Shown: positions 37,747 through 45,264 of the stretch, one piece after another
Layout: each line of letters starts with the position of its first letter
Position numbering within the stretch: the first letter of the stretch is position 1
Source of the DNA: Nocardia sp. NBC_01329
Lineage (GTDB): Bacteria; Actinomycetota; Actinomycetes; Mycobacteriales; Mycobacteriaceae
DNA length: 64,000 nt
Reading direction: 5' to 3'
Assembly (NCBI RefSeq): GCF_035956715.1
Contig: NZ_CP108381.1
Coordinates: forward strand, 4,496,001 to 4,560,000
Notes under the pieces: generated by a model
What the model was told of the DNA's origin: nothing
Database searches by the model: none
Seen by the model: the letters and a program-made list of their open reading frames with translations, nothing else
Translations under genes and position numbers: made by a program

Positions 37747-38214
37747 ATGATCATGACTCGAGTACTCTTCGCCGCGGTCTACGGTGACCAGGAGCGCACC
37801 GACGAGCTCACCGAGGATTTGTGAGCACCCATCCGCACCGCACAAGAGTCGACACACCTGGTTGTCCAGCTGTACTGCACGCCGGTCCAAGCGGATTCCG
37901 TTCGAACAGCCGTCATCGCCGAGCTGGCGAAGTACACCGAGTTCAGTCGGGCCGAGGTCGGATTGGAGCAGGAAGCCGAGATCGATTACGAGATGCATCT
38001 GGACTGGGCCGGTGAACATTCGGGCCAAGACGTGGGTAACCGCGCCTACTACCTGCTGGAGATGACCGCACCGGTCGATGTACCGGAATCGCTTCTGCGG
38101 AAAGCGGAAACCGACATCATCGAGTGGATCGGCTCGACCTACAACGACGGTGACATCGTCGAGTTCCCGTGGGCAAGCCGCGCCGGAACAACACTGCAGG
38201 CTCGACCCAAGACG
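37747..38214 (+). pseudogene. Unknown gene interrupted by an in-frame TGA and lacking its native stop
   Basis: ATG 37747 opens MIMTRVLFAAVYGDQERTDE. A TGA at 37822-37824 interrupts after 25 codons, and the same frame continues with clearly coding-like sequence (HLVVQLYCTPVQADSV, AGEHSGQDVGNRAYYLLEM, DIIEWIGSTYNDGDIVEF). No frame has a stop before the strong terminator at 38215, so the 3' end is also lost or shifted. The nearest internal start is TTG 37963. I do not recognise the family. A nonsense mutation is the simplest reading; a sequencing error is possible. Confidence 0.65.
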
Positions 38215-38260
38215 AAGAGCTGGGCGGCGCCCCTTACGGGTGCCGCCCCGCTCTTTACTT
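38215..38260 (+). terminator. Strong rho-independent terminator
   Basis: Stem AAGAGC plus GGGCGGCGCCC (38215-38232, one unpaired T) with GGGTGCCGCCC plus GCTCTT (38238-38255, one unpaired C), loop of five, followed by TTACTTCT. It marks the end of the decayed gene's transcript. Confidence 0.88.
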
Positions 38261-38786
38261 CTGCTGGTCGCGAAGGTTCTGGGGTTCAGGTAGTAATCGC
38301 GGAAATCCGCTCTCGGTGCCGGGCACGATCGATCAAGACCACTGGAACCGGATGCAACACACCGAAGCGGGCAGGCACATTTCGACCGGACTTCCAGTCG
38401 CTCAATCCGACTCCCGCGCTCCAGGGTCGGCCGGTCCGGGGCGTCACCGGCAAGCATGTTGGAGGTGGCAGCGCTCGGGCCCGACGGCTCGAATGCGGGC
38501 ATGGAAGTGCCCGAATCGAGATCTCGGCACAGGTCGCGGGTGTACCGCCGGCACCTTCCGGTGCCCGTTGGCGAGAAAGCCGCTCCTACGGTCGGTTGCG
38601 GGTGGCCGCTACCGCACGGCGCGTCCGCCCGGGTGCCGCACCGGTCACGGTCGCGGCACGGTTACAGCTCCGGCGCGTATCCGCGCAGCCCGCCCGAAAA
38701 TTACGGACCATTGCCGACCACCTGCGGCGATAGCTACGATCGATCAGCTCGAACGGGTGGGGGACTCGACAGAACGGAGTCGAACC
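38261..38786. other. Gene-free region
   Basis: About 525 bases between the terminator and the secreted-protein gene. Frames stay open on the plus strand but are Arg/Pro/Gly-rich without codon bias. A small hairpin GGCACC/GGTGCC lies near 38550. ACGGAG at 38774-38779 is the next gene's ribosome-binding site. Confidence 0.5.
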
Positions 38787-39218
38787 ATGAGGCCGAAAAC
38801 GCGCATCGGGCGCGTCGGTTCCCGACTTCTCGGCGCGACCGTCGGAGCCGCCGCTCTATTCTTCGCCGCCGCCGCTCCCGCGGCCGCGCTCCCCTGGGCC
38901 CAGGTGGCGCCGGCCGCCGACGGGCCGAACCCACAGGTAGAGCTGCACAGCTACTGCGAGGAACCCGGCGAGGTCGGGCACCTCGCGGACGGCACCACCG
39001 TCTACTGCTCGGCGGTACAGGGCTCCGACTCGTTCGCGTGGTCGTACTACTCCGAACCCCTGCCGATGGACCCGAATACCCGCGATTATGTCTGCGACAG
39101 CGCCAGCTGCGCGTATCAGGACGGGTCCACGGTGCCCGATGAGCAGCGGTGCGGAATACAGTGCGGCGAACCACCGACCACCGGCGACGTCGAAACCCAT
39201 CTCGCCCCCCGCCCGTGA
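38787..39218 (+). CDS. Small secreted cysteine-rich protein of unknown function
   Basis: 143-residue exported protein. The basic N-terminus and Ala-rich core (LLGATVGAAALFFAAAAPAAA) form a Sec signal peptide with an ALP-type cleavage site. The mature part has six Cys (SYCEE, VYCSA, YVCDSASC, RCGIQCG), enough for three disulfides, and a Pro-rich tail. GGAG 7 nt before the ATG supports the start. The family is not recognised. Confidence 0.75.
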   Translation: MRPKTRIGRVGSRLLGATVGAAALFFAAAAPAAALPWAQVAPAADGPNPQVELHSYCEEPGEVGHLADGTTVYCSAVQGSDSFAWSYYSEPLPMDPNTRDYVCDSASCAYQDGSTVPDEQRCGIQCGEPPTTGDVETHLAPRP

Positions 39219-39310
39219 GCTCCGGTCCTTTTCCGGGCCGGTCATCCGGTCGGCCGGGCCCGGTCGGCTGCTATCGTGAACAGGGCATCTTCGACACAGA
39301 GAGATCGACC

Positions 39311-39352
39311 ATGGTTGGTGAACTCGACATCTCCGGAGCCACCCGGCTCTGA
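39311..39352 (+). CDS. 13-codon leader peptide upstream of ABC-F gene
   Basis: ATG 39311 encodes MVGELDISGATRL, ending at TGA 39350-39352. A purine-rich AGAGAGA stretch lies 6-12 nt upstream. The stop codon's last base is the first base of the hairpin at 39352-39396. Leader ORFs of this kind precede many antibiotic-inducible ABC-F genes and act as drug sensors through ribosome stalling. Translation is inferred. Confidence 0.5.
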   Translation: MVGELDISGATRL

Positions 39353-39399
39353 CGGCCACCAGTAGGGCGCGCATGAGGCGCCGCTGTAGTGGCCGTTTC
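39352..39399 (+). promoter_or_regulatory. Terminator-like attenuator hairpin in the ABC-F leader
   Basis: Outer stem ACGGCCAC (39352-39359) with GTGGCCGT (39389-39396), continued by CAG/CTG and inner stem GGCGC (39366-39370) with GCGCC (39378-39382), then TTTC. It begins at the leader-ORF stop, so a ribosome stalled on the leader would block its 5' arm. Predicted attenuator. Confidence 0.6.
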
Positions 39400-39463
39400 G
39401 TCGTTCACTTTCCCTCTTCGTGGCAGCTCTATGCGCCCGAACGACAAACGAGGTCTCTCCCAC

Positions 39464-41104
39464 ATGTCCGAAACTTTCATTGTCGGTTCGAACCTGTCGT
39501 TCTCCTGGCCGGACGACACTCCCGTGTTCACCGATCTGTCCTTCAGCGTGCCCGCCGGGCGGACCGGCCTGGTCGCCCCGAACGGTGCCGGCAAGAGCAC
39601 GCTGCTCCGGTTGATCGCCGGGGATCTGGCGCCTCGCAGCGGCAACGTCTCCGTCGACGGCCTACTCGGGTACCTTCCGCAGACCCTGCCGCTCACCGGC
39701 GATATGGCCGTCGCCGAAATATTGGGTATCGCGCCCGTCCTGGCCGCACTGGACGCCGTGGAATCCGGCGACACCGCCGAGGAGCATTTCACCACCATCG
39801 GCGCGGACTGGGATATCGAGGAACGCACCCGCGCCCAGTTGGAACGACTGGGACTGGGTGATCTTTCGCTGACCCGGCGATTGCGCACGCTCAGCGGCGG
39901 CCAGGTGGTGTCGCTGGGGCTGGCGGCCCAGCTGCTCCGGCGGCCCGATGTACTACTGCTCGACGAGCCGACCAACAACCTCGATCTCGACGCCCGGCAT
40001 CGGCTCTACGATCTGCTGGCCGATTGGAAGGGTTGTCTGCTGCTGGTGAGCCACGACCGGGCGCTGCTGGACCGGATGGACCGGATCGCCGAACTGCACT
40101 CCGGTGAGATCCGCTTATACGGAGGTAGTTTCACCGCGTACGAGGAGGCGGTGCGCGCCGAGCGTGCGGTCGCGGAGAAGAACATCCGCAACGCCGAACA
40201 GGAGGTCAAACGGGAGAAACGCGAACTCCAGCAAGCCCGGGAGCGCGCGGCGAAGCGAACGAGCAACGCGGCCCGGAATCTGAGCAACGCCGGCTTGCCC
40301 AAGATCTTCGCCGGAACGATGAAACGTAATGCCCAGGAATCGGCCGGCCGGGCGAACGAGACCCACGCGGCCCGGGTCGATGCCGCGAAGAACCGGCTCG
40401 ACCGGGCCGAGCGCACACTGCGTCCGGAGCAGCGGATCACCCTGCAGTTACCGGATACCGATGTCCCGGCCGGGCGCACCGTGTTCGCCGGTGCGCGGAT
40501 CCGGTACCGGTTCGGCGAACAGGACATCTTCACCGGTGACGGCTCGGATCTGACGATCCGGGGACCGGAGCGGATCGCCTTGACCGGACCGAACGGTGCG
40601 GGCAAGTCCACCCTGCTGCGGCTCATTCACGGCGATCTGGCGCCGGAGAGCGGTTCGATCACCCGTGCCGAAGGCCGGGTCGCGTACCTGTCCCAGCGAC
40701 TGGACCTGCTCGACCTCGACCGCACTGTGGCCGAGAACCTGGCCGCGTTCGCTCCGAACCTACCCACTCCGCAACGACTGAACCTGCTGGCACGCTTCCT
40801 GTTCCGGGGTTCCCGGGTCGACCTCGCGGTGGGTGCGCTCTCCGGTGGCGAGCGGCTGCGCGCCACCCTGGCCTGTGTCCTGTTCGCCGAGCCGGCGCCG
40901 CAGTTGCTGCTGCTGGACGAGCCGACCAACAACCTCGACCTGGTCAGCGTCGGGCAGCTCGAGAGCGCGCTCGACTCCTACCGGGGAGCGTTCGTGGTGG
41001 TCAGCCATGATGAGCGGTTCCTCGCCGAGATCGGGGTCCAGCGCCGGCTGCTGCTGTCCGGTGGTCGGCTGAGCGAGGTCGCCGGGCCTGTCGGCGACGA
41101 CTGA
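39464..41104 (+). CDS. ABC-F ribosome-protection ATPase (TlrC/OleB/SrmB-like)
   Basis: 546-residue tandem-ATPase protein without membrane segments. ABC1 has PNGAGKSTLLR near residue 40, LSGGQ and LLLDEPTNNLDLDA. The linker of about 80 charged residues (EQEVKREKRELQQARERAAK) is the part that reaches the ribosomal tRNA site in ABC-F proteins. ABC2 has GPNGAGKST, LSGGERLRATL and LLLDEPTNNLDL. The divergent linker and absence of an EttA-type arm pattern suggest the antibiotic-resistance branch. ATG 39464 (MSETFIVG) has GAGG about 11 nt upstream; ATG 39431 is an alternative. Probably induced through the leader ORF and hairpin. Confidence 0.87.
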   Translation: MSETFIVGSNLSFSWPDDTPVFTDLSFSVPAGRTGLVAPNGAGKSTLLRLIAGDLAPRSGNVSVDGLLGYLPQTLPLTGDMAVAEILGIAPVLAALDAVESGDTAEEHFTTIGADWDIEERTRAQLERLGLGDLSLTRRLRTLSGGQVVSLGLAAQLLRRPDVLLLDEPTNNLDLDARHRLYDLLADWKGCLLLVSHDRALLDRMDRIAELHSGEIRLYGGSFTAYEEAVRAERAVAEKNIRNAEQEVKREKRELQQARERAAKRTSNAARNLSNAGLPKIFAGTMKRNAQESAGRANETHAARVDAAKNRLDRAERTLRPEQRITLQLPDTDVPAGRTVFAGARIRYRFGEQDIFTGDGSDLTIRGPERIALTGPNGAGKSTLLRLIHGDLAPESGSITRAEGRVAYLSQRLDLLDLDRTVAENLAAFAPNLPTPQRLNLLARFLFRGSRVDLAVGALSGGERLRATLACVLFAEPAPQLLLLDEPTNNLDLVSVGQLESALDSYRGAFVVVSHDERFLAEIGVQRRLLLSGGRLSEVAGPVGDD

Positions 41105-41229
41105 ATTCGAACCGCGAGGCAGCCCGAACTGGGGGTTGAGGAGCGTCCGGGAGTGAAGTCACGGTGAGCGGGCCGGCCCGGTTCCGGACACGTTCCGAAA
41201 CCACCTCCGCGCTATCGAGTAGGGCCGTC

Positions 41230-41267
41230 GCGTCTCCGGTCCGGCGCATCAGCCGGATCGGAGACGC
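41230..41267 (+). terminator. Hairpin after the ABC-F gene
   Basis: GCGTCTCCG (41230-41238) pairs with CGGAGACGC (41259-41267), with an inner CCGGC/GCCGG stem. 14 bp in total with a small internal loop; no T run. Likely transcript end. Confidence 0.7.
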
Positions 41268-41277
41268 ATCGCCATTA

Positions 41278-41319
41278 ATAGCTACGGTTGTGTAGCTACG
41301 TAATTGTAGCTACGTTGGT
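41278..41319. repeat. Three 14-bp direct repeats, each containing (A/G)TAGCTAC
   Basis: Copies start at 41278, 41292 and 41306 with exact 14-base spacing. The core GTAGCTAC is an 8-bp perfect palindrome in copies two and three and ATAGCTAC in copy one; each is followed by G. They lie 27-68 bases before the glycosidase ATG and look like an operator array. Confidence 0.75.
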
Positions 41320-41345
41320 GGAGTCATCTTCCGAGAGAGGCCACC

Positions 41346-42812
41346 ATGACCGACGCCCTGCCCATCGCCGTCGACTGGACGACACCGACGATCACCTCCC
41401 GCACCACCCTGACCACCCATCTGTGGACCGCACCGCCGCTCCGGCGCAGTTCGCCGATCCACGACAGATCCTGGGCGGCGCTCCGCGAACTCCGGACCGA
41501 CTACACGCGATTTCTGCCCTGGTGGTCCTCACCCAAACTGTCCGTACCCGAACTCGATCCGCCGGCCGAGGGCAGGACCTCCTGGGACTTCGGCCGACTC
41601 GACGAATTCGTGGACGACTTCCTGGACGCCACACAGGGCCGGTCCGTGGTCGCGAATTTCGCCACCATTCCAACCTGGATGTTCGACACTCCGGAACCCG
41701 TAGTGGTACAAGACGATCCGTCGGCGACTCATTGGGATTACGAACAGGGCACCGAGTTCCGTGACCGTACGCTCACCCAGGTAGCCGAGCATTTCGAGCG
41801 GATCGGCCGCTGGTACATCGACGGCGGGTTCACCGACCAGTTCGGCGTGCGCCACGAATCCGGCCGGCACCACCGGTTCGCGTACTGGGAGGTGTTGTGC
41901 GAACCCGATGTGGGGCACAAGCTGTCGCCACAGGAGTACACGCGGCTGTACGACGCCGTCGTCGAGAGGCTGCGCCCCCTCGATCCGGAGATGAAATTCG
42001 TCGGGCTCTCGCTCAGCCTGATCGATTTGGATCCGGAGTACTTCTGGTATTTCCTGGACCCGGCCAACCACAAGGACGCCATTCCACTGGACGCCTTCTC
42101 GTACCACTTCTATGCGACCCCGGATATCCTCGACCCGATCTCACTGACCGGCAACGCCCCCTTCGGGGAATGGCACGGCAAGCTCTTCTCACAAGCAGAC
42201 GGTTTCCTCCGCCAGGTGCAATTGATCGAATCGATCAAACGCCGTCTCTCGCCGGAGACCGCGACACATATCAACGAGCTCGGCACCTTCGCGCCCGATA
42301 TCGTCAACCCGGATCCCGATGCTCCCGCGGACTATTGGGCGCTCAGCGGTGCGGTCGTCGCCTATCTCTGGGCACGCCTGACCGAACTCGGTATCGATCT
42401 CGTGGGAGTCGCGGAGTTCATCGACTACCCGGGGATGATCTACGGGGCCTCACTCCTCGACTGGAACACCGGAGAACCCAATGCCCGCTACCGGTCGCTG
42501 AAACTGCTGCTGGACAACTTCGCACCGGGCGACACCGTCCACCGGGCAGGCGCCGCCCCCACGATGGAGTCCCCGGAGACCCGGGTGTACGGGCAAGCGT
42601 TCCGGTCTCCGGACGGCTCACGAAAGATTCTGCTCGTCAACAAATATCCCCAACCGGTCCGCGTGCGTTTCACCGATCCGGTGGATGCGATCACGACCGT
42701 CGATACCACCACCGGGAGCGGGCCGGCCGAGACGAGGCCGGTCGTGAACGGGGAGGTGGAACTCGGCCCGTTCGCCACCGCTGTCGCGACGGTGGGTATC
42801 GCCGCCGACTAG
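41346..42812 (+). CDS. GH39-like (clan GH-A) glycoside hydrolase, beta-xylosidase type
   Basis: 488-residue cytoplasmic protein without signal peptide. It has a (beta/alpha)8-barrel pattern with a candidate acid/base Glu in YWEVLCEPDVG near residue 185 and a candidate nucleophile in THINELGTF near 317, then a C-terminal beta domain (ILLVNKYPQPVRVRF). The usual Asn of the NEP motif is replaced by Cys (CEP), which is unusual. GAGAGAGG before ATG 41346 supports the start. A TetR gene follows 45 nt downstream and probably controls it through the 14-bp repeats. Substrate uncertain. Confidence 0.75.
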   Translation: MTDALPIAVDWTTPTITSRTTLTTHLWTAPPLRRSSPIHDRSWAALRELRTDYTRFLPWWSSPKLSVPELDPPAEGRTSWDFGRLDEFVDDFLDATQGRSVVANFATIPTWMFDTPEPVVVQDDPSATHWDYEQGTEFRDRTLTQVAEHFERIGRWYIDGGFTDQFGVRHESGRHHRFAYWEVLCEPDVGHKLSPQEYTRLYDAVVERLRPLDPEMKFVGLSLSLIDLDPEYFWYFLDPANHKDAIPLDAFSYHFYATPDILDPISLTGNAPFGEWHGKLFSQADGFLRQVQLIESIKRRLSPETATHINELGTFAPDIVNPDPDAPADYWALSGAVVAYLWARLTELGIDLVGVAEFIDYPGMIYGASLLDWNTGEPNARYRSLKLLLDNFAPGDTVHRAGAAPTMESPETRVYGQAFRSPDGSRKILLVNKYPQPVRVRFTDPVDAITTVDTTTGSGPAETRPVVNGEVELGPFATAVATVGIAAD

Positions 42813-42857
42813 TCTGCACGGGACAGGTCCCGCGCGATTCCCGGAAGGACAGGTTCC

Positions 42858-43448
42858 ATGTCCGCCTCACGTGGCCGCCGCAGCGATGCCGAAGTGGTGG
42901 CGACCGCACGTGCCGCGGTCGTCGAGGAACTCATCGAGGTGGGCCTGGCGAAGCTCACCATGGACGGGATCGCGCAACGCGCCGGTATCGCGAAAACCTC
43001 GCTGTACCGGCGCTGGGGCAGCCCGCGAGCGGTATTGCTGGACGCGTTGCGCGCCGACTTCCCGCAGGAGCGCCCGACACCGGCACCGACCGACGATCTC
43101 CGGCACGACCTGCTCGAAGCACTGCGGCTGATGGTGGCCTGGCTGGCCACCCCGACCGCGCGCGCCACCAGCGCGGTCCTCACCGAACGCGAGCGGTATC
43201 CGGAGTTGGCCGAGGCCATCTACCGCGAGGTGTTCGAGCCCAAGGGCGGACGTTTCACCACCACCGTCCTGCGGCACTACGCCGGCACCGGCCTCATCGA
43301 CCCGGCGCGGCTCACCGCCGTGGTGCTCGATATCGGCGAGGCCCTGGTGCTGAAATTCGCCCTCGACTCGGGTGAGCTCCCCGGTGAGAGCACCCTCGCC
43401 GATATCGTCGATCAGGCGATTCTGCCCGCGGTCGGGCATCGCGCCTGA
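42858..43448 (+). CDS. TetR family regulator, likely of the glycosidase
   Basis: 196-residue repressor. The helix-turn-helix is LAKLTMDGIAQRAGIAKTSL, then YRRWGSPRAVLLDAL, and the C-terminal TetR_C domain ends RLTAVVLDIGEALVLKF. AAGGACAGG 4 nt before ATG 42858 supports the start. It is co-directional with, and 45 nt after, the glycosidase gene, so it probably shares its promoter and repeat array (autoregulation inferred). Confidence 0.85.
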   Translation: MSASRGRRSDAEVVATARAAVVEELIEVGLAKLTMDGIAQRAGIAKTSLYRRWGSPRAVLLDALRADFPQERPTPAPTDDLRHDLLEALRLMVAWLATPTARATSAVLTERERYPELAEAIYREVFEPKGGRFTTTVLRHYAGTGLIDPARLTAVVLDIGEALVLKFALDSGELPGESTLADIVDQAILPAVGHRA

Positions 43449-43728
43449 GCCCCTGGTCAGCGACCGCCGCGATACCGGCCAGCGATGGGACGGACCCGTG
43501 CGCGGTGAAGGACCCCAGAGGCTCCGTCCGGTCCGACCGCGACCCAGCCGGTTCACCGCCCATTCGGTGAACCACAGGGCACCGTCGGGGCGCTACTCAG
43601 CCCGTACGGCGATCCGGGAACCCGGACCACACTCGACTCCTCCTCGTACTCCGGCCCGATCGCGGCGTGGCCCACCTGTGCGGTCGCCCCGGCTCGGCAC
43701 GGTGCCCGCCGAGGCGCGGGACGGCGTA

Positions 43729-44208
43729 TCAGGCGGAGGCGAGCTGAGCCTGCCACATCCAGTGCAGCTGTTCGAGTCGGCCCGCGATCTGGATGAAAAG
43801 GTCCTGACTCACCGGGTCCGCCTTCTCGGTGGCCGCGATGCGCTCGCGCAAACGCACGATGACCGTGTTGAGGTTCTTGACGATGGCTTCGATGACATCG
43901 GTGTCCTGCTGCCAGCCGTCGGGGAACTCCAGACCGCCGGCCTCCTTGGCGACGGTGGCGGCACGGCCGTCCGGGCTGACCCCGATGGAGGTCGCGCGTT
44001 CGGCGGCGTCGTCGGTGAAATCACGGGCCGCGGTCACCAGCTCGTCCAGTGCGAGGTGGACGGAGCGGAAATTCCGGCCGAGGACGTTCCAGTGGGCCTG
44101 CTTGGCGATCAGCGACAGATCGATGAGGTCGATGACCGTGGCGCGTAGCGCCTCACCGGTGATGTGCTGCTGTTCCGGGTCGAGGGTGCTCTTGATGGGG
44201 ACGTTCAT
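43729..44208 (-). CDS. dps: Dps family DNA-binding / ferritin-like protein
   Basis: 159-residue four-helix protein. The Dps ferroxidase ligands are visible in AKQAHWNVLGRNFRSVHLAL (His and Asp/Glu positions), followed by DELVTAARDFTDDAAERA. Dodecamers oxidise and store iron and protect DNA. The N-terminal tail is short (MNVPIKSTLD). AAAGG 9 nt before ATG 44208 supports the start. Monocistronic by context. Confidence 0.92.
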   Translation of the reverse strand: MNVPIKSTLDPEQQHITGEALRATVIDLIDLSLIAKQAHWNVLGRNFRSVHLALDELVTAARDFTDDAAERATSIGVSPDGRAATVAKEAGGLEFPDGWQQDTDVIEAIVKNLNTVIVRLRERIAATEKADPVSQDLFIQIAGRLEQLHWMWQAQLASA

Positions 44209-44329
44209 CGTCGAATGCCTTTCTTCTCGTTCGCCGGTTCGCCGGACAAGAAGCGACTACCCGGACGTCCGTGGTCGAATCAGCGGCCGGCCCAGCTGTG
44301 CGCAACACCACTCACCGCTGCCGGTGCCG

Positions 44330-44371
44330 GTGCCCACGTTTCGCTGCGCGGCGCCCACGTTTCGCTGCACG
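44330..44371. repeat. Two 21-bp tandem repeats
   Basis: Copies at 44330-44350 and 44351-44371 share GCCCACGTTTCGCTGC and differ at two positions; a partial third copy follows. They lie upstream of the PfpI gene. Confidence 0.8.
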
Positions 44372-44412
44372 GCGCCCGGGTAGCCCGCGGGGCAGATCGC
44401 AATCCGCGGCGG

Positions 44413-44482
44413 AAGGAGCACGATATGGCCCGCGACGAAAGGAGCACGATATGGCGCAGCGACGAAAGGAGCACGATATGGC
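44413..44482 (+). repeat. Three tandem copies of a Shine-Dalgarno plus ATG unit
   Basis: The exact 17-mer AAGGAGCACGATATGGC occurs at 44413, 44439 and 44466 (spacing 26 and 27). Each gives AAGGAG seven to eight bases before an ATG (44425, 44451, 44478). The first ATG is out of frame with the gene and opens a 24-codon ORF ending at 44499; the second and third are in frame. Confidence 0.92.
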
Positions 44483-45068
44483 GCAGCAGCACGACCTGAC
44501 CGGACGGCGAATCGCGATTCTCGCGACCGACGGCGTAGAGCAGGCAGAGCTCGTCCAGCCCCGGTCGGCCGTCGAGGACGCCGGCGCGAGTACCGCACTG
44601 CTATCGCTGCGACCCGGCCGTATCCAGGCCATGAATCACGATGTGGAGAAAGGTGACACCTTCGCCGTGGACCGGGTGGTGGGCGAATGCGGCCCCGGCG
44701 AATTCGACGCACTGCTGTTACCGGGCGGCACCACGAATCCGGACAAATTGCGCCAAGACGGATCCGCGGTGGCCTTCGTCCGGGACTTCTTCGCTACCGG
44801 TAAGCCGGTCGGGGTGATCTGCCACGGGCCGTGGACCTTGGTGGAGGCGGACGTGGTGCGCGGCCGCACTCTCACCTCGTACCCGAGTGTGCGAACCGAT
44901 ATCCGCAATGCGGGCGGCACCGTCGTCGACGAGGAAGTCGTGAACGACCACGGCCTGGTATCCAGCCGCAACCCCCGCGACCTGCCCGCTTTCTGCGCGA
45001 AGATCGTCGAGGAGTTCGCCGAAGGGAAACATCCCGTGCATCCGGAGGGCGCGACGGCGTCCCGCTGA
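44478..45068 (+). CDS. DJ-1/PfpI family protein (type 1 glutamine amidotransferase-like)
   Basis: 196-residue protein of the PfpI/YhbO group. Nucleophile Cys in VGVICHGPWTLVEA near residue 115, the acidic partner near LATDGVEQAEL at the N-terminus, and the GGTTNPDKLR loop typical of the family. Members act as glyoxalase/deglycase or stress proteins. Start 44478 (MAQQHDLTG) is the third tandem start unit; 44451 is in frame and equally well placed, giving nine extra residues. Confidence 0.88.
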   Translation: MAQQHDLTGRRIAILATDGVEQAELVQPRSAVEDAGASTALLSLRPGRIQAMNHDVEKGDTFAVDRVVGECGPGEFDALLLPGGTTNPDKLRQDGSAVAFVRDFFATGKPVGVICHGPWTLVEADVVRGRTLTSYPSVRTDIRNAGGTVVDEEVVNDHGLVSSRNPRDLPAFCAKIVEEFAEGKHPVHPEGATASR

Positions 45069-45217
45069 CCGATCGGCACAGCCCGCCGGACGATCGCGGT
45101 AGCACCGCCGCCGCTCCCTACCCCGGCCGGACGCTCACCGGTGGCCGACCCACATTCGGCCACCGGCGGACCACCCGGCGAGGGAGCATTTCCCATCGGA
45201 TGGCCTTCGTCCGGGCC

Positions 45218-45264
45218 AGATCACACCGCACAGTCAGATCACACCGCACAGTCAGATCACACCG
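45218..45264. repeat. 18-bp tandem repeat, about 2.6 copies
   Basis: AGATCACACCGCACAGTC is repeated exactly at 45218-45235 and 45236-45253, with a partial copy to 45264. The stop codon of the sfnB-like gene (45252-45254) lies on a repeat junction. Confidence 0.9.

Noticed and set aside
37822..37824. TGA as a selenocysteine codon
   Set aside because: No SECIS-like hairpin directly downstream, no redox motif around it, and the 3' end of the gene is also damaged; nonsense mutation is simpler.
37531..38502. 323-codon minus-strand frame over the decayed gene
   Set aside because: The plus-strand frame has far better codon composition; this one crosses the strong terminator.
37342..38786. tRNA-Leu as the attachment site of an integrated element
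   Set aside because: No integrase and no repeat of the tRNA 3' end was seen downstream; the region is short and only gene-poor.
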